A stretch of 64,000 nt of DNA from Saccharopolyspora sp. NFXS83 (GCF_026241095.1 NZ_JAPFGB010000006.1:124001-188000), one strand, 5' to 3'; counted from the stretch's first letter, positions 53,007 through 62,343 are shown. The notes: generated by a model not told the origin, from the letters alone. Made by a program: numbers and translations.

Positions 53007-53852
53007 ATGAGCTCCGCATCCGGCGAACTGCTGGCCGTCAGCGACCTGCACGTCGCGATGGCCGAGAACAAGGACATCGCGCGCGCCCTGCGTCCGCGCA
53101 CCGACCACGACTGGCTGATCGTCGCGGGCGACGTCGGCGAGCTCGCCGACGAGATCGCCTGGGCGCTGGGCATGCTCGCCGAGCGGTTCGCGAAGGTCAT
53201 CTGGGTGCCCGGCAACCACGAGCTGTGGACGCCGAAGCAGGATTCGCTGCAACTGCGCGGCGAAGCCCGCTACCTGGAGCTGGTGCGCCGCTGCCGCGAG
53301 CTCGGCGTGGTCACCCCGGAGGACGAGTTCCCGGTGTGGACCGGGCGCGGTGGACCGGTGACCATCGCGCCGCTGTTCGTGCTCTACGACTACACGTTCC
53401 GCCCCGCCGGGACCTCCACGAAGGAGGAGGCGCTGGCCGTGGCGCACGAGTCCGGCGTCGTGTGCAGCGACGAGTTCCTGCTGCACCCGGACCCGTACGC
53501 CACCCGCGACGACTGGTGCCGGGCGCGGCTCGCCTACAGCGAGCAGCGGCTCGCCGAGTGCGATCCGGAACTGCCGACGGTGCTGGTGAACCACTACCCG
53601 CTGGTGCGCGAACCCACCGACGTGCTCTGGTACCCGCAGTTCGCGCAGTGGTGCGGCACCGTGCACACCGCCGACTGGCACCTGCGCCACCGGGCCGCGG
53701 CCGTGATCTACGGGCACCTGCACATCCCCCGCACCACCTGGCACGACGGGGTGCGGTTCCAGGAGGTGTCGGTCGGCTACCCGCGCGAGTGGAAGCGCCG
53801 CGGCCTGCCCGACGACCCGCTGCGCCTGGTGTTCCCCGAGGAGAAGCCGTGA
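53007..53852 (+). CDS. pptH: Metallophosphoesterase, PptH-like
   Basis: 281 aa. Calcineurin-type metal motifs in order: SDLHVAM, GDVGELADEI, GNHELW, NHYPLV and YGHLHIPRT. The following gene, overlapping by 4 bp (GTGA), is a PptT-type phosphopantetheinyl transferase. The same two-gene arrangement occurs in mycobacteria, where PptH removes phosphopantetheine from carrier proteins and so opposes PptT. A TACGAT-like -10 lies at 52992-52997, 10 bp before the ATG. Confidence 0.85.
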   Translation: MSSASGELLAVSDLHVAMAENKDIARALRPRTDHDWLIVAGDVGELADEIAWALGMLAERFAKVIWVPGNHELWTPKQDSLQLRGEARYLELVRRCRELGVVTPEDEFPVWTGRGGPVTIAPLFVLYDYTFRPAGTSTKEEALAVAHESGVVCSDEFLLHPDPYATRDDWCRARLAYSEQRLAECDPELPTVLVNHYPLVREPTDVLWYPQFAQWCGTVHTADWHLRHRAAAVIYGHLHIPRTTWHDGVRFQEVSVGYPREWKRRGLPDDPLRLVFPEEKP

Positions 53853-54511
53853 TCGAACGCCTGCTGCCCGGCGAACTCGCCTGGGAGGAGACCCGCACCG
53901 ACCCGCCGGACGCCTGGCTGTTCGACGAGGAGGCCGCGGTGATCGCGCGCGCGGTGGACAAGCGCCGCCGCGAGTTCACCACGGCCCGCCACTGCGCCCG
54001 AGCGGCGCTGGCGAAGGTCGGCGTGCCCGCCGCACCACTGCTTCCCGGTGAGCGCGGCGCACCCGGCTGGCCCGCCGGGGTGGTGGGCAGCATGACGCAC
54101 TGCGCCGGTTATCGGGCCGCCGTCGTCGGCCTGGAGAAGTCGGTGCTCACCGTCGGCATCGACGCGGAACCGCACGACGTGCTGCCGGACGGGGTCCTGG
54201 GCGCCGTGACGATCCCCGCCGAGCGCCCGCGGATCGAGGCATTGTCCACAGCGGACCCTTCGGTGCACTGGGACCGGATCCTGTTCAGCGCCAAGGAATC
54301 CGTGTACAAAGCGTGGTTCCCGATCACCGGGCAGTGGCTGGGCTTCGAGGACGCCGACCTCACCATCGACCCCGACGGCACCTTCTCCGCGCGGCTGCTC
54401 AAGACCGGCCCCGAGGTGGAGGGCGAACCGCTCACCTCGTTCACCGGCCGCTGGCTGGCCGACGACGGCCTCATCATCACCGCGATCGCGCGCCTGCCCC
54501 GCACCCCCTGA
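53849..54511 (+). CDS. pptT: 4'-phosphopantetheinyl transferase, PptT/EntD type
   Basis: 220 aa from GTG 53849. Motifs of the EntD/Sfp-like group: RHCARAAL, GSMTHCAGYRAAVV, GIDAEPHDVLPDGV (metal-binding D105 and E107) and FSAKESVYKAW (ESxYK). It transfers the phosphopantetheine arm of CoA to acyl- and peptidyl-carrier proteins of fatty-acid, polyketide and peptide synthases. Translationally coupled to the PptH-like hydrolase upstream. Confidence 0.9.
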   Translation: MIERLLPGELAWEETRTDPPDAWLFDEEAAVIARAVDKRRREFTTARHCARAALAKVGVPAAPLLPGERGAPGWPAGVVGSMTHCAGYRAAVVGLEKSVLTVGIDAEPHDVLPDGVLGAVTIPAERPRIEALSTADPSVHWDRILFSAKESVYKAWFPITGQWLGFEDADLTIDPDGTFSARLLKTGPEVEGEPLTSFTGRWLADDGLIITAIARLPRTP

Positions 54512-54523
54512 CCCGACCGGACC

Positions 54524-55128
54524 TCATGTCTCGGCGAAGACGTCGTCGAGGATGCGGTGCTGGGCCGTGGCGGACTCGCCGTCCGGGTCGGCGGCGAGCG
54601 TGATCAGCGCTTTCCACCGCGCCCAGCCGCGAGCGCGCGCCCAGGTCGCGTCGTCCGGTCCGACCGCCTCGCGGAACGCTTCCCTGCTCGCGCCGGTGAA
54701 CAACGCCCACGCGAGCACCAGATCGCAGGGCGGTGCCCCCCGGTGGAAGTCGTGGGCGCCCGGTGCGGCCCACCGGAGGCGTCGATCCGGTGCAAGGCGA
54801 GCAGGAACTCCGCGACCGACACCGCGAACGCGGACCAGCCCTCAATGCGTTCCGGCGCCGCGCCCCGTCCGGACAACGCCGGACCGACCAGCTGCACGGG
54901 AAACCGCGCCCCGGCTCGCCCTTCGCCAGCGGCTCCGGGGTCACCAGCGGCAGCGCTGGAGCGAGCAGCGGCAGCCAGTGCTGCTCCTGGCGGATCGCCG
55001 CCTCGTGCTCGGCGGCCGTCGACGACCGCACCGTCATCCGCTCGCCGAGCCGGTAGGTCCGGGAGCGCCACCGGCAGCGCGCCCCACCGCGGGAGTCGGC
55101 TCGCGACCAAGCGCCCGACCAGCCCGCA
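54524..55128 (-). pseudogene. Decayed aminoglycoside/macrolide phosphotransferase (APH family)
   Basis: Family fragments appear in order but in different frames: LVGRLVASRLPRWGALPV, then YRLGERMTVRSS and LPLVTPEPLAKGEPG, then WSAFAVSVAEFLLALHRID, then LVLAWALFTGASREAF and the C-terminal GWARWKALITL. The catalytic HGDLxxxN and metal-binding DFGD segments are missing, as is the GGTDN glycine loop. Several frameshifts and deletions are needed to explain this, so the gene is dead. It converges with pptT. Confidence 0.75.
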
Positions 55129-55318
55129 CCGATCCCCGCGCGTTCGTTCCGAAGTGCCTCGACCGCACCGGGAGCCTGCCCGGCACCGCACCGCTCGGGC
55201 AACCGAATTCCGCCGGCGCGCGCGACGGCGAGTGATGTCCGACACGTCGCGTTGACCGTGCCGCGACGGCACGGAGTGTGCTGGCTCCAGCTTCACCAGC
55301 CCGACGAAAGGACGACCG

Positions 55319-57223
55319 ATGACCTCTCCCGACCACCTCTCCGTCGAGGACCTGTTCGGCCCGCCCGAGCGCTCCGGTGCGTCGATCTCCCCGGACGGGG
55401 ACCGGATCGCCTTCCTGGCACCGTGGAAGAACCGGCTCAACGTCTGGGTGCAGGACCTCGGACGGGCCGGTGGACCCGACGGCGAACCGCGCTGCGTGAC
55501 CGCGGACGACGTCCGCAGCGTCACGAGCTTCGAGTGGACGCACGACCCGCGCTGGCTGATCTACGCGCAGGACAGCGGCGGCGACGAGAACCACCACCTG
55601 TTCCGGGTCGACCTCGCCGATCCGGAAGCGCCGGCCGTCGACCTGACTCCGCATCCGGGGGCTCGGGTGCTCAGCCACGTCCAGCCGTCCGGGCGTCCGG
55701 GGACGGTGCTGCTGCAGATCAACCACCGCGAAGTCACCGAGATCGACCTCGCCGAGCTCGACATCGCCACCGGCGAACTCACGGTGCTCGCGGAGAATCC
55801 GGGCCAGGTCACGGAATGGCTGCTGACCCCGGATCGGGATCCGTACGCGCTGACCACGGACGACGGCGGTGACATCGTGCTGTCCCGCTGGAACGGTGGC
55901 GATCCGGTCGAGGTCGCGGTGTTCCCCGGCAGCGATCACCCGCTGAACATCTACCCGTTCGAAATCACCGCCGACGGCAGCGGTGCGTGGCTGGGTTCCT
56001 GGGCGGGCGGCGACCGGTTGCGGTTGTCCCGGATCGACCTGGTCACGGGCGCGGAGACGGTGGTCGACGAGCACCCGGAGCTGGAGCTCGACGGGATGCG
56101 CCGCGGGGTCGCGCAGATCGGATCACCGCTGATCCGCAGCCCGCGCGACGGTGAGCTGCTGGGCGTGCGGTACCTCGGCGAGCAGCAGGTGATCCGCCCG
56201 CTGACCCCGCGGTTCGCCGCCGTGCTGGAGGCGCTGGAAGCGCTGTCGGACGGGACCATCGGCCGGTTGTCCTGCGACCACGACGAGCAGCGCTGGGTCG
56301 TCGACTTCGACCACGACCGCGAGCCGGGCGCCACCTGGCTCTACGACCACGCGACCGGTGAGAGCAGGCTGCTGTTCCGTCCCTACCCGCACCTGGATCC
56401 CGAGGCGCTGGCACCGATGACGCCGGTGACGATCCCCGCCCGCGACGGGCTGGCGCTGCCGTCGTTCCTGACGCTGCCGGTCGGGGTCGAACCGAGCCGG
56501 TTGCCGCTGGTCCTGCTGGTGCACGGCGGACCCTGGTACCGCGACTCGTGGGGGTTCAGCCCGGACGTCCAACTGCTGGCCAATCGTGGCTACGCGGTGC
56601 TGCAGGTCAACTTCCGCGGCTCGGTCGGCTACGGCAAGGCGCACATGCAGGCCGCGATCGGCGAGTTCGCCGGAGCCATGCACGACGACCTGATCGACGC
56701 GGTGGACTGGGCCGTGGCGCAGGGCTACGCCGACCCGGCGCGGGTCGGGATCTTCGGCGGTTCCTACGGCGGCTACGCCACGCTGGTGGCGGTCACCTCC
56801 ACCCCTGACGTGTTCGCCGCCGCCATCGACTACGTCGGCATCTCGGACCTGGAGAACTTCATGCGGACCGTTCCGGCGTTCGCCCGCAAGCAGCTGACCA
56901 ACAACTTCCACCACTACATCGGTGACCCCGACGACCCGGAGCAGACCGCCGACATCCGATCCCGGTCCCCGATCCACCACGTCGACAAGATCCGCACGCC
57001 GTTGATGGTGGCCCAGGGCGCCAACGACGTCCGGGTGGTGCGGGCCGAGTCCGACAACCTCGTCGCCGCCCTGCGCGAACGCGGCGTGGACGTCGAGTAC
57101 CTGGTCAAGGACGACGAGGGCCACGGCTTCCTCAACCCGGAGAACCAGATCGACCTCTACCGCAAGGCCGACCGCTTCCTCGCCCGCCACCTCACCGGCA
57201 ACGACGAGGACATCGCCTGCTAG
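55319..57223 (+). CDS. S9 family peptidase (prolyl-oligopeptidase fold)
   Basis: 634 aa. The N-terminal about 370 residues form a beta-propeller (SISPDGDRIAFLAPW, WLIYAQDSGGDENHH). The C-terminal alpha/beta-hydrolase has the catalytic Ser482 in GGSYGGY, Asp570 in GANDVRV and His602 in EGHGF. No signal peptide, so it is cytosolic. Family members cleave oligopeptides or acyl-peptides. It stands alone; repeat copy B lies just downstream and may terminate it. Confidence 0.9.
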   Translation: MTSPDHLSVEDLFGPPERSGASISPDGDRIAFLAPWKNRLNVWVQDLGRAGGPDGEPRCVTADDVRSVTSFEWTHDPRWLIYAQDSGGDENHHLFRVDLADPEAPAVDLTPHPGARVLSHVQPSGRPGTVLLQINHREVTEIDLAELDIATGELTVLAENPGQVTEWLLTPDRDPYALTTDDGGDIVLSRWNGGDPVEVAVFPGSDHPLNIYPFEITADGSGAWLGSWAGGDRLRLSRIDLVTGAETVVDEHPELELDGMRRGVAQIGSPLIRSPRDGELLGVRYLGEQQVIRPLTPRFAAVLEALEALSDGTIGRLSCDHDEQRWVVDFDHDREPGATWLYDHATGESRLLFRPYPHLDPEALAPMTPVTIPARDGLALPSFLTLPVGVEPSRLPLVLLVHGGPWYRDSWGFSPDVQLLANRGYAVLQVNFRGSVGYGKAHMQAAIGEFAGAMHDDLIDAVDWAVAQGYADPARVGIFGGSYGGYATLVAVTSTPDVFAAAIDYVGISDLENFMRTVPAFARKQLTNNFHHYIGDPDDPEQTADIRSRSPIHHVDKIRTPLMVAQGANDVRVVRAESDNLVAALRERGVDVEYLVKDDEGHGFLNPENQIDLYRKADRFLARHLTGNDEDIAC

Positions 57224-57257
57224 TCCGCGCAGGACTCCCAGCGGCTTCGTGCTGTCA

Positions 57258-57408
57258 GCGGCGAAGCCGCTGAGCAGCGGCCACGCGACCACCGGCGGGT
57301 CTTCGGCGGTCTTCTCGCGAGGACAGCGATTTCCCTCGCGGCGGAGCCACTGGGGAAATCGAATCCCAGCGAGAAGACCGTTGAGGTTCCACTACCCGCC
57401 CCGTTCGC
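57258..57408 (+). repeat. Dispersed intergenic repeat, copy B
   Basis: 151 bp with the same ordered blocks as copy A: GCGGCGAAGCCGCTGAGCAG, ACCACCGGCGGGT, TCTCGCGAGGAC, GGGGAAATCG, TTGAGGTTCC and GTTCGC. AGCGGCTTCG at 57240-57249 also pairs with CGAAGCCGCT (57262-57271). Located between the convergent peptidase (stop 57223) and ltp2 (stop 57428). Confidence 0.78.
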
Positions 57409-57427
57409 GACCCGACCTGGGCGAACC

Positions 57428-58597
57428 TCACCCCGCTGCGAGCACCAGGCCGCTGGTGGGGACTCCTGTTCCCGCGGTGACCAGCACGTTGTCCACGTCG
57501 TCGAGCTGGTTCACCGCCGTGCCGCGGATCTGGCGCACCGCTTCGGCGATGCCGTTCATGCCGTGGATGTAGGCCTCGCCGAGCTGCCCGCCGTGGGTGT
57601 TGATCGGCAGCGCCCCGTCGAGGCCGATTCCGCCGTCGGCGATGAAGTGCCGCGCCTCGCCGCGTTCGCAGAACCCGAGTTCCTCCAGCTGCACCAGGAC
57701 GAACGGCGTGAAGTGGTCGTAGAGGATCGCCATCCGCATGTCCTGCGGTCCGAGTCCGGCTTGGCGCCACAGCTGCCGGGCCACCAGGCCCATCTCGGGA
57801 AGCGCGCCGAGTTCGTCCCGGTAGTAGCTGGTCATGGTGAACTGGTCCGGTCCGCTGCCCTGCGCGGCGGCCTGGACCACAGCGGGCGGGTTCGGCAGGT
57901 CCTCGGCCCGTTCTGCGCTGACGACCACGATGGCAACGCCGCCGTCGCTCTCCTGGCAGCAGTCGAGCAGGTGCAGCGGCTCGGTGATCCACCGGGAGGC
58001 CTGGTGGTCGGCCAAGGTGATCGGGCGCTCGTAGAACCAGGCGTTCGGGTTGGTGGCGGCGTGCTGCCGGTCGACGACCGCGACGCGGCCGAAGTCCTCG
58101 CTGGTGGCGCCGTACTCGTGCATGTAGCGCCGGGCGAACATGGCGACCTGCGCGCCCGGTGTGCCCAGCCCCACCGGGTAGCTCCAGCTGTTGTCCACTC
58201 CGGACGAGGTGGGCGCGGCAGCGGCGGCGGCCTGCACCTGGCCGAACCGCTGCCCGGAGCGTTCGTTGAACGCGCGGTAGCAGACGACGACGTCGGCGAC
58301 TCCGCTGGAGACCGCGAGCGCGGCCTGCTGCACCGTCGCGCAGGCGGCGCCGCCGCCGTAGTGCACGCGGCTGAAGAAGCTCAGCTCCGGCACGCCGAGC
58401 TCCCGCGCTAGGGCGACCTCGGTGTTGTCGTCCATGGTGAACGTGACCAGTCCGTCCACATCGGACGTTTCGAGTCCGGCGTCGGCCAGTGCGGTGCGGG
58501 TCGCCTCGGCGGCGAGCTGGAGTTCGCTGCGGCCCGAGTTCTTGGAGAACTCCGTCGCCCCGATCCCCGCGATGGCGGTCTTGCCCGCGAAGCTCAT
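57428..58597 (-). CDS. ltp2: Steroid side-chain retro-aldolase Ltp2 (thiolase-like)
   Basis: 389 aa. Thiolase-superfamily lipid-transfer-type protein: VHYGGGAACATVQQAALAV, DCCQESDGGVAIVVVSAERA and INTHGGQLGEAYIHGMNG. It is the last gene of a cluster in the same order as the mycobacterial igr operon (fadE28-fadE29-chsH2-chsH1-ltp2). There Ltp2 cleaves 17-hydroxy-3-oxo-4-pregnene-20-carboxyl-CoA to androstenedione and propionyl-CoA, working with the DUF35 part of ChsH2. The start overlaps the chsH1 stop (ATGA). Confidence 0.92.
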   Translation of the reverse strand: MSFAGKTAIAGIGATEFSKNSGRSELQLAAEATRTALADAGLETSDVDGLVTFTMDDNTEVALARELGVPELSFFSRVHYGGGAACATVQQAALAVSSGVADVVVCYRAFNERSGQRFGQVQAAAAAAPTSSGVDNSWSYPVGLGTPGAQVAMFARRYMHEYGATSEDFGRVAVVDRQHAATNPNAWFYERPITLADHQASRWITEPLHLLDCCQESDGGVAIVVVSAERAEDLPNPPAVVQAAAQGSGPDQFTMTSYYRDELGALPEMGLVARQLWRQAGLGPQDMRMAILYDHFTPFVLVQLEELGFCERGEARHFIADGGIGLDGALPINTHGGQLGEAYIHGMNGIAEAVRQIRGTAVNQLDDVDNVLVTAGTGVPTSGLVLAAG

Positions 58598-59034
58598 GCC
58601 ACCACCTCCGGCAGCGCCACCGTGACGGTCCCGCGCATGTGCTCGCCGAGCCCGTTGCGCCCCAGCACCTCCACCTCGAACCGGGTCTCCCCGTCCGCCG
58701 TGGAGCTGTCGAGCACCTGGCCGAACAGGGTCAACGTGTCGTGGGCGTAGCACGGCACGCCGAGCTTGACCGACACGGAGCGCACCAGCGCCTCCGGGCC
58801 CGCCCAGTCGGTGACGTAGCGCTGCGCGATCCCGGTGCTGGTGAGGATGTTGACGAAGATGTCCTTCGACCCCTTGGCCTGGGCCAGGTCCCGGTCGTGG
58901 TGGACGTCCTGGAAGTCCCTGGTGGCGAGCGCGGTGCTCACGATGCAGGTGGGGGTCATCTCGATGCGTTCCTCCGGCAGGGCCGCGCCCACCCGCACTT
59001 CGGCGGACGTCCTGGTCCGTGGCAGCGCGTTCAT
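58594..59034 (-). CDS. chsH1: MaoC-like hydratase ChsH1
   Basis: 146 aa from ATG 59034, overlapping both neighbours by 4 bp. Single hotdog domain with hydratase-type segment TRDFQDVHHDRDLAQAKG (catalytic Asp/His region) and NILTSTGIAQRYVTDWAG. In mycobacteria ChsH1 pairs with the MaoC half of ChsH2 to hydrate the side-chain enoyl-CoA made by FadE28-FadE29. Confidence 0.92.
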   Translation of the reverse strand: MNALPRTRTSAEVRVGAALPEERIEMTPTCIVSTALATRDFQDVHHDRDLAQAKGSKDIFVNILTSTGIAQRYVTDWAGPEALVRSVSVKLGVPCYAHDTLTLFGQVLDSSTADGETRFEVEVLGRNGLGEHMRGTVTVALPEVVA

Positions 59035-60014
59035 CGCGCACTCCTTCGCTGTCGTGGCCGCCAGAACGGCATGCTGACCTGATCGCCGTGCTGGAAGCCG
59101 ACTTCGACGCGCAGCCCCACCGACACCTCGTCCGGGTCGACGTCGTCCAGTTCGCCGAGCATCCGCACGCCCTCGTCGAGCTCGACCAGCGCGATCACCA
59201 GCGGCAGCTCCTTGCCGGGAAGCGGCGGGTGGTGGTGCACGACGTAGCTGTAGACCTCGCCGTGCCCGGCCGCGACCAGGTGGGTGGGCGCGGTGGCGCC
59301 GCACTCCGGGCACATCGGCCCCGGCGGGTGGCGCAGCAGCCCGCACTGCCCGCAGCGCTGGATGCGCAGCTCACCGGCGGCGGTGCCCTCCCAGAAGTAC
59401 GCGGTGTCGCGGTTGATCGCGGGCAGGATCGCCGGGCCCGCCACCGGTTCCGGTGCCGGTTCGGGCGGTGCTTCCCGCGACGGCGGCCGGAACTTGAGCA
59501 CCCGGAACATCATCTCGGCGACCGGTTCCGCTCCGACGTACCAGACGTTGCGGGTGGTGACGAACCAGCCTTCGCCGAGTCCGGTGCGCTTCGGGCCGAC
59601 CACGGATTCGAGCCTGGTGGTCACCGCGACGCGTTCGCCGTGGCGCAGGTACCGGTGGTAGGTCTGCTCGCAGTCGGTCGCCACCACGGAGGTGAAGCCG
59701 AAGCCGTCGAGCGCGGACATCATGGCGTGCAGCGGATCGTCGGTCTCGTGGTCGGGGTGCAGGCCCGGCATCGTCCACACCTGGGCCATCGCGGGTGGCG
59801 CGACCAGTTCGCCGTGCACGGATTCGGCGGCGGCCTCGGCGGAGGTGTAGACGGGGTTGCCGTCGCGCAGCGCCTCGACCCAGTTGTTGATCATCGGCTG
59901 GTTCACCGGGTCGCGGGCGAGCCGGGAACTCGACTCCCCCGCTGCCTTGATCCGCTCCGCGATCGCCGGGATCGCCTGGTCGGTGTCGCGCGCTTCGTCG
60001 GTGTCGACGGTCAT
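59031..60014 (-). CDS. chsH2: ChsH2: MaoC hotdog fused to DUF35 zinc/OB domain
   Basis: 327 aa. The N-terminal MaoC-like half (about 20-175) is followed by a linker rich in Pro/Glu and a DUF35 half (about 200-320) with a rubredoxin-like zinc site CGQCGLLRHPPGPMCPECG and an OB fold (GEVYSYVVHHHPPLPG). This architecture is specific for ChsH2. The MaoC half forms the hydratase with ChsH1 and the DUF35 half supports Ltp2 aldolase activity. Confidence 0.93.
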   Translation of the reverse strand: MTVDTDEARDTDQAIPAIAERIKAAGESSSRLARDPVNQPMINNWVEALRDGNPVYTSAEAAAESVHGELVAPPAMAQVWTMPGLHPDHETDDPLHAMMSALDGFGFTSVVATDCEQTYHRYLRHGERVAVTTRLESVVGPKRTGLGEGWFVTTRNVWYVGAEPVAEMMFRVLKFRPPSREAPPEPAPEPVAGPAILPAINRDTAYFWEGTAAGELRIQRCGQCGLLRHPPGPMCPECGATAPTHLVAAGHGEVYSYVVHHHPPLPGKELPLVIALVELDEGVRMLGELDDVDPDEVSVGLRVEVGFQHGDQVSMPFWRPRQRRSAR

Positions 60015-60035
60015 GGCTCGTCGTGCTCCCTCCGG

Positions 60036-61205
60036 TCAGCGGGGCACTCGGGGCAACCCGAGCCCGGCCGTGGCGATCAGTTCCCGCTGGATCTCGTTGA
60101 CGCCGCCGCCGAAGGTGAGCACCAGGTTGCGCTTGGCCAGCACGTCCAGCCAGCGCAGGAGATCCGCGGTCTCGGAGTCGGCGGGGTCGCCGTGGCGGGC
60201 TACGACCTCTTCGAGCAGGCGGCCCAGCGACTGGGTGCGCTCGGAGGTGAACACCTTCGTCGCGGAGGCGTCGGCCACCTCCACCGGCCCGTCCGCCGCC
60301 GCGGCGACCTGCCAGTTCAACAGCTCGTTCACGCGGGTGCAGGCGTGCGCGCGGGCCAGCGCGCGCCGCACGTCCGGCAGCTCCGGCAGCGGCGTGCCGT
60401 CCGGATCGGTGCGCCGCCGCGCCCACTCCCGGACCCGCTCGGCCATCCCGTCGATCCGCCCGGACGGGCCGAGCATGACCCGCTCGTGGTTGAGCTGGGT
60501 GGTGATCAGCTTCCAGCCCCGGTCCTGCTCGCCCACCAGCAGCCACTCCGGCACCCGCACCTCGCTGAAGTACGTGGCGTTCACGTGGTGCGCGCCGTCG
60601 CAGGTGATGATCGGCGTCCAGGAGAACCCCGGGTCCGAGGTGTCCACGACGAGGATGGAGATCCCCTTGTGCCTGGGGGCGTCCGGGTTCGTCCGGCAGG
60701 CCAGCCAGATGTAGTCGGCGTCGTGGGCGCCGGTGGTGAAGATCTTCTGCCCGTTCACCACGTACGCGTCCCCGTCGCGCACGGCGGAGGTGCGCAGCGC
60801 CGCCAGGTCGGTGCCCGCTTCCGGCTCCGTGTAGCCGATCGCGAAGTGGATCTCACCGGCGAGGATCTTCGGCAGGAAGAAGTCCTTCTGCTCCCGGGTT
60901 CCGTAGGCGAGCAGCGTGGGGCCGACCGTTTGCAGGGTGACCGACGGCAGCTGGACGTCGGCGCGCGCCGCTTCGCTGGCGAAGATGTGCTGCTCCAGCG
61001 GGCCGAACCCGCGACCGCCGTACTCGACGGGCCAGCCGACGCCGAGCCACCCGTCCCGGCCCATCCGCCGCACGACCTCGCGGAAGGCGGCGTTGTGCCG
61101 GTCGGTGGCCATGGCCGCGCGCTCCGCCGGGGAGATCAGGCCGCTGAAGTACTCGCGCAGCTCGGCCCGCAATCCCCGCTGCCGTTCGGTGCAGTCGATG
61201 AACAT
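60036..61205 (-). CDS. fadE29: Acyl-CoA dehydrogenase FadE29 (ChsE2)
   Basis: 389 aa. Full dehydrogenase loops: IGYTEPEAGTDLAALRT, VVNGQKIFTTGAHDADY, FSEVRVPEWLLVGEQDRGWK and LTFGGGVNEIQRELIATAGL. Starts 9 bp after fadE28. In mycobacteria FadE28-FadE29 (ChsE1-ChsE2) is an alpha2beta2 enzyme that desaturates the three-carbon side chain of 3-oxo-4-pregnene-20-carboxyl-CoA. Confidence 0.9.
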   Translation of the reverse strand: MFIDCTERQRGLRAELREYFSGLISPAERAAMATDRHNAAFREVVRRMGRDGWLGVGWPVEYGGRGFGPLEQHIFASEAARADVQLPSVTLQTVGPTLLAYGTREQKDFFLPKILAGEIHFAIGYTEPEAGTDLAALRTSAVRDGDAYVVNGQKIFTTGAHDADYIWLACRTNPDAPRHKGISILVVDTSDPGFSWTPIITCDGAHHVNATYFSEVRVPEWLLVGEQDRGWKLITTQLNHERVMLGPSGRIDGMAERVREWARRRTDPDGTPLPELPDVRRALARAHACTRVNELLNWQVAAAADGPVEVADASATKVFTSERTQSLGRLLEEVVARHGDPADSETADLLRWLDVLAKRNLVLTFGGGVNEIQRELIATAGLGLPRVPR

Positions 61206-61214
61206 CCGCGCTCC

Positions 61215-62309
61215 TCACCGGTCGGCGAGCCGGTCGGCGAGCGCGTCGAGCACGTGCCCGGAGCCGCCCAGCGCCCGCGCCAGGTCTTTGACCAGCGAAT
61301 AATGCCGGTGCATCGGGTAGGTCACGTCCAGGCCCGCGCCGCCGTGCAGGTGGTGGCACACGTGCATCGCCGCCGGTGCCTCCTCGGCCAGCCACAGCGC
61401 CGCGACCGCGAGGTCGTCGTCCGGGTCGCGGTCCTCGGCCAGCCGCCAGCAGGCCGACAGCGCCGCCAGGTGCAGGGTCCGGGACGCGATGTAGACGTCG
61501 GCGATCTGACCGGCGACGGATTGGAAGGCCGCCAGCGGCCGGCCGAACTGGGTGCGGATGCGCAGGTGCTCGGTGGTGAGCGCGAGCGCTCCCGCCACCG
61601 CACCGTCGCCCAGTGCGCACATCCCCGCCCGCGCGCAGCGCAGCAGGTCCGGCAGCGCCTCGGCGCCTCCGAGCCGTTCCGCGCGCACTTCGTCGAAGCG
61701 CAGCGTCCAGCCCGAGCCGCCGGACATCGGTGCGGCCTCCGCCACGAGCCGGTCCGAGTCCGGGCGAACCAGGGCGACGGCGGTCGTGCCGTCGTCCAGC
61801 GCGACCGGCACGAGGATCTCCCGCGCGAGGTCGGCGTGGAGCACGTCGGTCTTGGTGCCGGACACCAGGAGTCCGCCACCGTCCTGGCGGGCCGAGGTTC
61901 GCGGCGCCGCGGTCAGCGGCGCCGACGGCTCGCTGAGCGCCGCGGTGAGCACCTGACCGGATTCCACGTCGCGCAGCAGCCGGTCCTGCTGCTCGGCCGT
62001 CCCGTGGCGCACCACCGGCAGCACGCCGAACGCCAGGGTCGCCAGCGCGGGCACGTCGGCGGCGTGCCGTCCCACTTCGGTCAGCACCACGGCGGTCTCC
62101 ATCGGACCGAGCCCCGCGCCGCCGAGCCGCTCCGGGACGGCGATCGACAGCAGTCCCGCCGCCGCGAGCGCCTTCCACAGCGCCTCCAGCGAACCGGTTC
62201 CACCTCCGGCGTCCTCGCCGGGGCTCCGCGCACGGCCTCGTTCCCGGGTCAGCACTTCGGATGCCAGTTCCCGCAAGGGTTGCTGCGTGTCATCGAGCGC
62301 GAACTCCAC
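61215..62309 (-). CDS. fadE28: Acyl-CoA dehydrogenase FadE28 (ChsE1)
   Basis: 364 aa from ATG 62309. Divergent dehydrogenase lacking the EPxAGSD loop in standard form but with EHLRIRTQFGRPLAAFQSV and HLHGGAGLDVTYPMHRHYSL at the C-terminus, as in FadE28. First gene of the igr-type operon; a KstR-type box lies 35 bp upstream. In mycobacteria cyp125 precedes fadE28, but here a FadE34-like gene takes that place. Confidence 0.9.
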   Translation of the reverse strand: MEFALDDTQQPLRELASEVLTRERGRARSPGEDAGGGTGSLEALWKALAAAGLLSIAVPERLGGAGLGPMETAVVLTEVGRHAADVPALATLAFGVLPVVRHGTAEQQDRLLRDVESGQVLTAALSEPSAPLTAAPRTSARQDGGGLLVSGTKTDVLHADLAREILVPVALDDGTTAVALVRPDSDRLVAEAAPMSGGSGWTLRFDEVRAERLGGAEALPDLLRCARAGMCALGDGAVAGALALTTEHLRIRTQFGRPLAAFQSVAGQIADVYIASRTLHLAALSACWRLAEDRDPDDDLAVAALWLAEEAPAAMHVCHHLHGGAGLDVTYPMHRHYSLVKDLARALGGSGHVLDALADRLADR

Positions 62310-62343
62310 ACCGGCTCCCCGTGTCGTCCCGAACGAACAAGAA

